Shown: positions 29,885 to 34,176 of the stretch, piece after piece
How the letters are laid out: each line of letters opens with the position of its first letter
How positions within the stretch are numbered: the stretch's first letter is position 1
Assembly: GCF_003986935.1 (NCBI RefSeq)
Contig: NZ_RJZE01000038.1
Location: forward strand, 1-34,176
Length of the DNA stretch: 34,176 bases
Reading direction: 5' to 3'
Origin: Paraburkholderia kururiensis JCM 10599 = LMG 19447
Lineage (GTDB): Bacteria; Pseudomonadota; Gammaproteobacteria; Burkholderiales; Burkholderiaceae
Position numbers and translations under genes: made by a program
Notes under the pieces: model-generated
What the model saw: only the letters and a program-made list of their open reading frames with translations
What the model was told of the DNA's origin: nothing
Database searches by the model: none

Positions 29885-32193
29885 GCCTGACGCTCGAAGG
29901 CTTCCTGGGCGTTCGCGACGGGATGCGACGCGAAAGCGTCACGCTCGATCTCGAATCGCTGCCCACGGGCCTTATCGCACTTACCGGGCCGAACGGTGCC
30001 GGCAAGTCCACGCTGATGGACAACCTGCATCCCTACCGCATCATGCCCTCGCGTGCGGCGAAGCTCTCCGTTGACGCCTTCTCGTACTGGGACCATCTCT
30101 TTGGCGCCCAGGCGCAGAAGATCCTTGAGTGGGAGCACGCCAACGTACGCTACCGCTCCACCTTCGCGTTCCGCAAGCCAGGCAAGACAGGCAAGGCGGA
30201 GTATTTCCTCGCATGGCGCGACCGGGCGGGTCTCTGGCAACCCTACATTGCGCCCGACGGCACGAGGTCCGATGGCAAGGCGGAGACGTACGACCGTTGT
30301 GTCGAGTCGGTATGCGGTTCGCTCGAATCGTTTTTCACGAGCGCATTTTCGGCACAGAACCGGCGGCCACTTGCGTCGTACAGCACCGGCGAGATGAAGT
30401 CGTTGCTGGCCGAGCTGCTGCATATCGATCACCTGTGTGCGCTGTCTGCGAAAGCGGCCGATGTCGCCAGACTGCTGGCCGGAAAACTGGACAGCATCCA
30501 GCGCGAGCTGGCCTCGCTTGCCCACAGGCGCGAGCTGGTGGAGGCGACGGAGCGCGCGATCGCATCCGATGCTGAATCGATTGCGGCAGCACGGCGCGAG
30601 CGCGAGGGCCTTCAGGCCACAGCGCAGACGCTCGGGCAACAGCGCGCGACGCTGGCAGCGAAGCAGGCCGAGTCGGCAACGGTGGAGGCCCGTCTGCGTG
30701 AACTGGCGAAACGGCGAGCCGAGGTACAGGCGTCGCTCGACGCAGTGGTCGTCGACGCAGGTGCGGTCACCCGCCGCCTTGATGGTCGCCGCACGGCGCT
30801 TCTCCAAACCTGCGTATCGCACGAGGCGACGCTTGCCCAGCGCGCGCGGATTGAAGGCGCGCAGGCACAGTGTGATGAGGCGAGACTCGTGATCGGGAGG
30901 GAAGAGGCGCGTATCCAGACGCTGCAGACCGCAATCGCAACGCTGGAGCCAAAGCACACGGCATTGACCGAAGCCAGCGCGGTGCTGACGGCTCTGGAGT
31001 CGCAAGGCAGGACGAAGGCGGATCTGCTGCAAACCCTTGAGCAGCAGGCCTCGGTCGTCGGCCAGGTGCCCTGTGCGGGTCACGCCATGCATGCCACCTG
31101 CCCCCTGCTTGCGCAGGCGCGGTCTTCAGCGCAACAGGCCGGCGAGCAGCGCCTCGCCGTCAGGGATCTTCGGGAGCAATACCGCACGAAGAAGGCCCTG
31201 GCCGATGGGCTCAGCCCGGTTGTTGGCGAGCTTGCCAGCAAGCGCGAAGAACTGCGTGCGGCGACGGATGCGCTTGCGTCCGCCCGTCGTACGTTGCAGG
31301 CGGCCACCGAGCTTGCGGCCCGCAAGCCACTGCTCGACGCCGCAGCCGTCGCGCTGGCGCAGGTGAAAACCGAGCTTGCCGACATCGGCGTGCAGCTGGT
31401 CCAGGTTGCGCAACGCCGGGAGGCGGACACGACGCGACTGCAGGGCCAGCTGCGCGACATCGACAGTGAGGTCTCGCGGCTGGCTGCGCACGATGTCACG
31501 GCGGCGATCGCGGAACTCGACAGGCAACTGCTCGTGAACCGCGAGGCCACCGCGGCGCTCGATGGACGCATTGAAACCTTGATCCGTCAGCACGCAACAC
31601 GCGAGACACAGCGTGACGCGATGAAGACGGAACTGGCCGGTTTCGATGCAACGCGCACGCAGGCCGAACGCCTGTCTGACGAGATCGCGCAGTGGAAGCT
31701 GCTCGCCCGGGGCCTTGGCAACGATGGTCTCGTGGCGCTGACGATCGACGACGCCGGACCGGCACTTACGCAGACAGTCAACGACCTGCTGCTCGCGTGC
31801 TATGGCCCCCGCTTCACGGTCGAGATACGCACGCAGCGTGAGCTTGCGAACGGCGATCTGCGTGAGGGCTTCGAGATCCTCGTCCATGACGGCGACAACG
31901 ACAGCACCAAGGCCGTATCGGTGATGTCAGGTGGCCAGAAGGTGTGGGTCAACGAATGCCTGACGCGCGGCATAGCGCTGTACATGGCCAGTAACGCCGG
32001 CCAGCCTTACCAGACGCTTTTCAGCGATGAATCGGACGGCCCGCTCGATCCTGAGCGCAAGTTGCAGTTCATGCGCATGAAGCGCGAAGTATTGCGTCAG
32101 GGCGGATACGAGCGGGAGTACTTCATCTCGCAGACACCCGAGCTGGTCGAACAGGCTGACGCAGTCATTGACGTAGTCGCACTTGCAGCCTGA
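29872..32193 (+). CDS. SbcC/Rad50/gp46-like SMC-type ATPase
   Basis: Encodes 773 residues from ATG 29872 (GGAGGGG upstream). Walker A is GPNGAGKST (about residues 42-50), then the Q-loop region SAQNRRPLASYSTGEMKSLL. A long coiled coil (about 200-640) is broken by a zinc-hook-like CAGHAMHATCPL (C-x8-C-P-L, as in phage-type gp46 proteins). The C-terminal lobe has the ABC signature SGGQKVW and Walker B TLFSDESDGPLD. It forms the ATPase/tether part of the end-processing complex with the protein at 27765. Shorter than E. coli SbcC (1048 aa), similar to phage gp46-like forms. Confidence 0.88.
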   Translation: MRPLGLTLEGFLGVRDGMRRESVTLDLESLPTGLIALTGPNGAGKSTLMDNLHPYRIMPSRAAKLSVDAFSYWDHLFGAQAQKILEWEHANVRYRSTFAFRKPGKTGKAEYFLAWRDRAGLWQPYIAPDGTRSDGKAETYDRCVESVCGSLESFFTSAFSAQNRRPLASYSTGEMKSLLAELLHIDHLCALSAKAADVARLLAGKLDSIQRELASLAHRRELVEATERAIASDAESIAAARREREGLQATAQTLGQQRATLAAKQAESATVEARLRELAKRRAEVQASLDAVVVDAGAVTRRLDGRRTALLQTCVSHEATLAQRARIEGAQAQCDEARLVIGREEARIQTLQTAIATLEPKHTALTEASAVLTALESQGRTKADLLQTLEQQASVVGQVPCAGHAMHATCPLLAQARSSAQQAGEQRLAVRDLREQYRTKKALADGLSPVVGELASKREELRAATDALASARRTLQAATELAARKPLLDAAAVALAQVKTELADIGVQLVQVAQRREADTTRLQGQLRDIDSEVSRLAAHDVTAAIAELDRQLLVNREATAALDGRIETLIRQHATRETQRDAMKTELAGFDATRTQAERLSDEIAQWKLLARGLGNDGLVALTIDDAGPALTQTVNDLLLACYGPRFTVEIRTQRELANGDLREGFEILVHDGDNDSTKAVSVMSGGQKVWVNECLTRGIALYMASNAGQPYQTLFSDESDGPLDPERKLQFMRMKREVLRQGGYEREYFISQTPELVEQADAVIDVVALAA

Positions 32194-32217
32194 GTGAGAC
32201 CTAACTTTTAACCCCGT

Positions 32218-32266
32218 GGGGAACGATCCCCACAGGGGGCGTTCCTCGCATCAAAAGAGGAATGCC
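32218..32266 (+). promoter_or_regulatory. Three-arm leader of the 61-aa gene
   Basis: Arm 1 GGGGAACG (32218-32225), arm 2 GGCGTTCCTC (32238-32247), arm 3 GAGGAATGCC (32257-32266). Arms 2 and 3 pair over 10 bp with one G-T; arm 3 carries the Shine-Dalgarno GAGG and ends at the base before ATG 32267. Arm 1 matches arm 3 in sequence (GGGGAACG against GAGGAATG), so it competes for arm 2. Confidence 0.6.
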
Positions 32267-32452
32267 ATGAAAACGCAACACATCTTCCACGACCCGGTGC
32301 GGGCGGTGACAGTCGCCGTCCGGCCCGCCGGGCGCCGCATGGGGACCACGCACACCTACGTACTGAACGGCACGCTGCTGCGTGACGTTTTGCTCGACGG
32401 CAGGTGGGTCACCTTCGGTGCCTCGGCTCCGTCCGTTCCCTGCAGCCAGTAA
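32267..32452 (+). CDS. Small hypothetical protein (61 aa)
   Basis: ATG 32267 with GAGG 10 nt upstream inside a leader hairpin. The product is basic and strand-like: a His-rich start (MKTQHIFHDPVRAVTVAV), RPAGRRMGTTHTYVLNG, then LLRDVLLDGRWVTFGA. No domain is recognised. The conserved leader, the suitable ribosome site and the 66-nt spacing before the next hairpin support it as a real gene. Confidence 0.5.
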   Translation: MKTQHIFHDPVRAVTVAVRPAGRRMGTTHTYVLNGTLLRDVLLDGRWVTFGASAPSVPCSQ

Positions 32453-32467
32453 GGCTGCGTCTCACAG

Positions 32468-32491
32468 GCGTGCGTCCCACGGGACGCACGC
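32468..32491 (+). terminator. Perfect hairpin after the 61-aa gene
   Basis: GCGTGCGTCCC (32468-32478) and GGGACGCACGC (32481-32491) are exact inverted repeats of 11 bp, with TTTCC after. It probably ends or attenuates transcription and precedes the small lipoprotein gene. Confidence 0.6.
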
Positions 32492-32511
32492 TTTCCAACC
32501 CAACGATCCAT

Positions 32512-32718
32512 ATGTCCAATTTCCTCATGCTGCTGATTGCGGCCGGCAGCTCCGCCGGCCTGTGCGCCTGTTCCACCCCGGTTCACGAGGTCCGGCCCGC
32601 AGGGTTCAGGCCCAGCATCGTCGTCCACGAGCCGGCAGGCGAGAAGGGCGACTTCATCATCTGCAACGACGGGCGGGTACTCGTGTTTCCTGTATCGCAC
32701 CCGAAGACCTGCGAGTGA
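32512..32718 (+). CDS. Small putative lipoprotein (68 aa)
   Basis: ATG 32512 lacks a clear Shine-Dalgarno. The N-terminus MSNFLMLLIAAGSSAGLCAC is a short hydrophobic signal with lipobox LCAC (Cys20 as the acylated residue), followed by STPVHEVRPAG and a compact tail with two more Cys (FIICNDGR, HPKTCE) that may form a disulfide. The segment between 32719 and 32798 contains a hairpin and the ribosome site of the next gene. Function is unknown. Confidence 0.55.
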   Translation: MSNFLMLLIAAGSSAGLCACSTPVHEVRPAGFRPSIVVHEPAGEKGDFIICNDGRVLVFPVSHPKTCE

Positions 32719-32744
32719 CAGCCCCGCAGGCGTTTCCATAGCCC

Positions 32745-32798
32745 GCCCCGTCTCCGCGAGGAACGGGGCTTTGGCGGTAAACAAATAAAGGAGTCTTT
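32745..32798 (+). promoter_or_regulatory. Hairpin and ribosome-site stem before the nuclease gene
   Basis: GCCCCGT (32745-32751) pairs with ACGGGGC (32763-32769), followed by TTT, a weak terminator. Just before the gene, AAAG (32787-32790) and CTTT (32795-32798) flank the ribosome site GGAG, which lies mostly in the loop; ATG follows at 32799. Confidence 0.4.
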
Positions 32799-33350
32799 AT
32801 GAACAGACAGATTGTCGCCGGAGCCGCCTTAGCCGCGCTCGTATCAGCGGCCATCCTCATCGCGGCGCAGGCACACGCCGAGTCCGTCGACATCGCGTTC
32901 TCTCCCGATGGTGGCGCGGAGCAGCTGGTGCTTCAGACGATCGGCGAGGCGCGCTCGAGTATCCGCGTGATGGCTTACTCGTTCACGTCTCGTACCGTTG
33001 TTGCCGCACTTGTCGCCGCGCATCGGCGCGGCATCGACGTCGCGGTGACAGTGGATTACCGCAACAACGTCGCGGACGACCACAGCCACCGCGCAAGAGC
33101 GGCGCTGAACAGCCTCGTGTATGCCGGCATCCCGGTGCGCACGGTCGACGCCTTCGATCTGCAGCACAGCAAGTACCTGCTGGTCGACAACGCAACGGTG
33201 GAGACCGGGTCATTCAACTACTCGCAGCAGGCCGCACGGTTCAACTCCGAAAACGTCGTGGTGATTCACGGCGCGCCCGCGGTTGCCAGCGCGTATGCGG
33301 CGAACTGGCGTGATGTGACCGCGAAGGGCGTGCTGTACAGCGCTCCCTGA
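32799..33350 (+). CDS. Secreted PLD-family endonuclease (Nuc-like)
   Basis: Encodes 183 residues. A signal peptide (MNRQIVAGAALAALVSAAILIAAQAHA) directs export. The single HKD motif is H123-x-K125-x4-D130 (HSKYLLVD), followed by GSFNYS (137-142) and E151. One HKD per chain and this length match the Nuc endonuclease of plasmid pKM101 and other phospholipase D-superfamily nucleases, which act as dimers on DNA and RNA in the periplasm. On conjugative plasmids such nucleases are carried near transfer genes; a role in DNA entry or defence is possible but not shown. Confidence 0.88.
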   Translation: MNRQIVAGAALAALVSAAILIAAQAHAESVDIAFSPDGGAEQLVLQTIGEARSSIRVMAYSFTSRTVVAALVAAHRRGIDVAVTVDYRNNVADDHSHRARAALNSLVYAGIPVRTVDAFDLQHSKYLLVDNATVETGSFNYSQQAARFNSENVVVIHGAPAVASAYAANWRDVTAKGVLYSAP

Positions 33351-33362
33351 GCGCGCATCCAC

Positions 33363-33439
33363 TTTTTCTTCTTTCTGACTCCCGGTGGGGCAGCGTGTCC
33401 CCAGCGGGGCACCTGCGTCATCGCTTTCAAGGAGCAACG
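33363..33439 (+). promoter_or_regulatory. C-run/G-run leader of the 148-aa gene
   Basis: This leader repeats the alternating CCC, GGGG, CCCC, GGGG runs of the other leaders. The start-proximal stem is weak (CGT...GCTT with GAGC...ACG), but its 3' side again ends at the base before ATG 33440 and includes the ribosome site AAGGAG. Confidence 0.3.
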
Positions 33440-33886
33440 ATGACGTATTCAGCAAGTGACTTTATGGACGACGTTCTGCGTTGTCTGTGCGAAACCGGTG
33501 CCATGCCTGTCGACCAGGTGGGCACCGATGCCGGCGCCCAGGCCGACGCCTCGATATCGGCCATCACGGGCCTCGCAGCTCGCGCGAGCGGGGCTAACTT
33601 TCTCTCCGAAGTGCTCTCGGGAATTGAATCCCTGGGCGCACTTCGCGAGACGTTCGGCACGCATGCCGTCGATTACGTTGTGTATCTGGCGGACGCTGTC
33701 GCGACCGGCGGAGCGATCGATCTTCCGTTGCACCAACATGCTTTCGCTGCGTTCATCGATGGCCTGCCCGGCGGTGCGCGGTGGCGGCAGCACATGCGCC
33801 TAACCACCGGCATACGCGGCGAGCACGACGGCCACGGGGTGGACGCCTGCTCCGGTGGTCACCCGACTGGGTGCGCCGGGCGGTAG
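33440..33886 (+). CDS. Hypothetical protein (148 aa)
   Basis: ATG 33440 with AAGGAG 4-9 nt upstream. The first 110 residues are helical and acidic (FMDDVLRCLCETGAMPVDQV, ISAITGLAARASGANFLSEVLSGIESLG, VDYVVYLADAVATGGAI). The last 30 residues are Gly/His-rich and may be disordered. No family is recognised. It lies between two structured leaders, as do most genes of this block. Confidence 0.55.
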   Translation: MTYSASDFMDDVLRCLCETGAMPVDQVGTDAGAQADASISAITGLAARASGANFLSEVLSGIESLGALRETFGTHAVDYVVYLADAVATGGAIDLPLHQHAFAAFIDGLPGGARWRQHMRLTTGIRGEHDGHGVDACSGGHPTGCAGR

Positions 33887-33919
33887 CCATCCGACTTTCC
33901 GGCCCCTCTGGGCAATCCA

Positions 33920-33945
33920 CCCTGACGGGCCAACGCCCGTCAGGG
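33920..33945 (+). promoter_or_regulatory. Perfect hairpin before the IS-truncated gene
   Basis: CCCTGACGGGC (33920-33930) and GCCCGTCAGGG (33935-33945) form an 11-bp perfect stem with a CAAC loop. The next gene starts 30 nt later at ATG 33976. It is either a terminator without T-tract or a leader element like those upstream. Confidence 0.55.
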
Positions 33946-33975
33946 GTCGGCCCGTCTGTCGCATAGGACCATCAG

Positions 33976-34098
33976 ATGACAACTGATATTCTCGCGCGGG
34001 CCGAAGCGGTCATCGGCCGTCTGCTGTCCATTCTCCACCAGGGTCACAGGGCGGATTCAACCGGTCGTCGCAACACTAGATTGTTGAACAGATTTTAG
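33976..34098 (+). pseudogene. Gene start cut by the IS30-family element
   Basis: ATG 33976 (AGGA at 33966-33969) opens a frame beginning MTTDILARAEAVIGRLLSIL, a typical helical start. From about codon 25 it reads into the end of the IS30-family insertion, and stops at 34096-34098. The native remainder is missing from the window, so the gene was probably interrupted; it may continue beyond the insertion sequence. Function cannot be judged. Confidence 0.5.
34050..34078. repeat. Terminal inverted repeat of the IS30-family element
   Basis: Read on the minus strand, GTGTTGCGACGACCGGTTGA followed by ATCCGCC resembles IS30-family ends (GTGTTGCA...GAATCCGCC). The transposase stop lies inside it. The exact edge is inferred; the other end is outside the window. 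Confidence 0.5.
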
Positions 34099-34176
34099 AT
34101 ACTCGTCCAGGAATTCTGCTGGGGTCTTCCAGCCAAGCGATTTTCTGGGCCGGCAATTGAGCGTATGGGCAACGGC
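34057..34176 (-). CDS. IS30-family transposase, C-terminal fragment
   Basis: The minus-strand frame is open to the window edge and ends at TGA 34059-34057. Its 39 residues include LNCRPRKSLGWKTPAEFLDE, the conserved C-terminal motif of IS30-family transposases (LN-x-RPRK-x-LG-x-x-TP-x-E), followed by a short tail ending SVATTG. The remaining DDE domain is outside the window. Confidence 0.88.
   Translation of the reverse strand, partial: AVAHTLNCRPRKSLGWKTPAEFLDEYLKSVQQSSVATTG

Noticed and set aside
29881..31092. 403-aa minus-strand frame inside the SbcC-like gene
   Set aside because: Antisense to the Walker A and coiled-coil region; no ribosome site and biased composition.
1..34176. CRISPR array, tRNA, rRNA or attachment site
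   Set aside because: I saw no evenly spaced repeats, no cloverleaf and no integrase or tRNA end in the window.

Overview
The window is high-GC DNA from a betaproteobacterium. The DUF3717-type protein, the codon use and the overall gene style point to Burkholderiaceae (Burkholderia/Paraburkholderia/Cupriavidus type). It looks like part of a large conjugative element, either an integrative conjugative element or a megaplasmid. There are no rRNA, tRNA or core metabolic genes. Truncated insertion sequences sit at both edges: an IS3-family transposase tail at 1-96 and an IS30-family transposase tail at 34057-34176 on the minus strand.

Layout. (1) 161-2753: small accessory proteins (a Cys-rich protein, a glycine-zipper lipoprotein, two small membrane proteins, unknowns), each with its own structured leader. 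(2) 2832-8210: a 506-aa unknown protein, a DUF3717 protein, a MoxR-type AAA+ ATPase, a DUF3150-like protein and a VWA protein with a degenerate metallopeptidase motif; a strong terminator closes this block. (3) 8456-19217: a tightly overlapping conjugation operon on the plus strand, VirB11/TrbB, VirB2/TrbC, VirB3/TrbD, VirB4/TrbE, VirB5/TrbJ, VirB6/TrbL, a degenerate MobH/TraI_2-like protein, the coupling protein TraD, two small proteins and a DUF4400 membrane protein. It ends at a hairpin at 19251. VirB8, VirB9 and VirB10 are not in the window. (4) 19455-22051: a DUF1845/AcaB-like protein and a short UvrD/Rep helicase. (5) 22052-23142: an AT-richer spacer and a secreted protein of unknown function. 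(6) 25249-23338, minus strand: a three-gene operon (DUF1845-like protein, Pro/Ala-rich membrane protein, bactofilin). (7) 25250-25891: a hairpin-rich intergenic region. (8) 25892-33886: a DUF7696-like protein, a Zn-binding recombination-directionality-factor-like protein, an SbcD/gp47-like nuclease, an SbcC/gp46-like ATPase, small proteins, a secreted PLD-family nuclease, and a last gene cut by the IS30-family element.

How it fits together. Blocks 3 and 4 and the minus-strand operon share a promoter signature (TTTTGCC, 21-23 nt, GAACA). Blocks 3 and 4 also share an identical 16-bp palindrome upstream, so one element-encoded regulator probably controls them. The accessory blocks use a different arrangement. 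At least three leaders share a promoter-like pair with identical 31-nt spacing (CATT to a TAnACT-like box), followed by a GC hairpin ending in ATCGACC. At least seven leaders have a three-arm RNA architecture in which the middle arm can pair either with an upstream arm (often making a terminator-like hairpin) or with a downstream arm that covers the Shine-Dalgarno and usually ends at the base before the start codon. This recurring leader is the strongest candidate for an undescribed regulatory system here.
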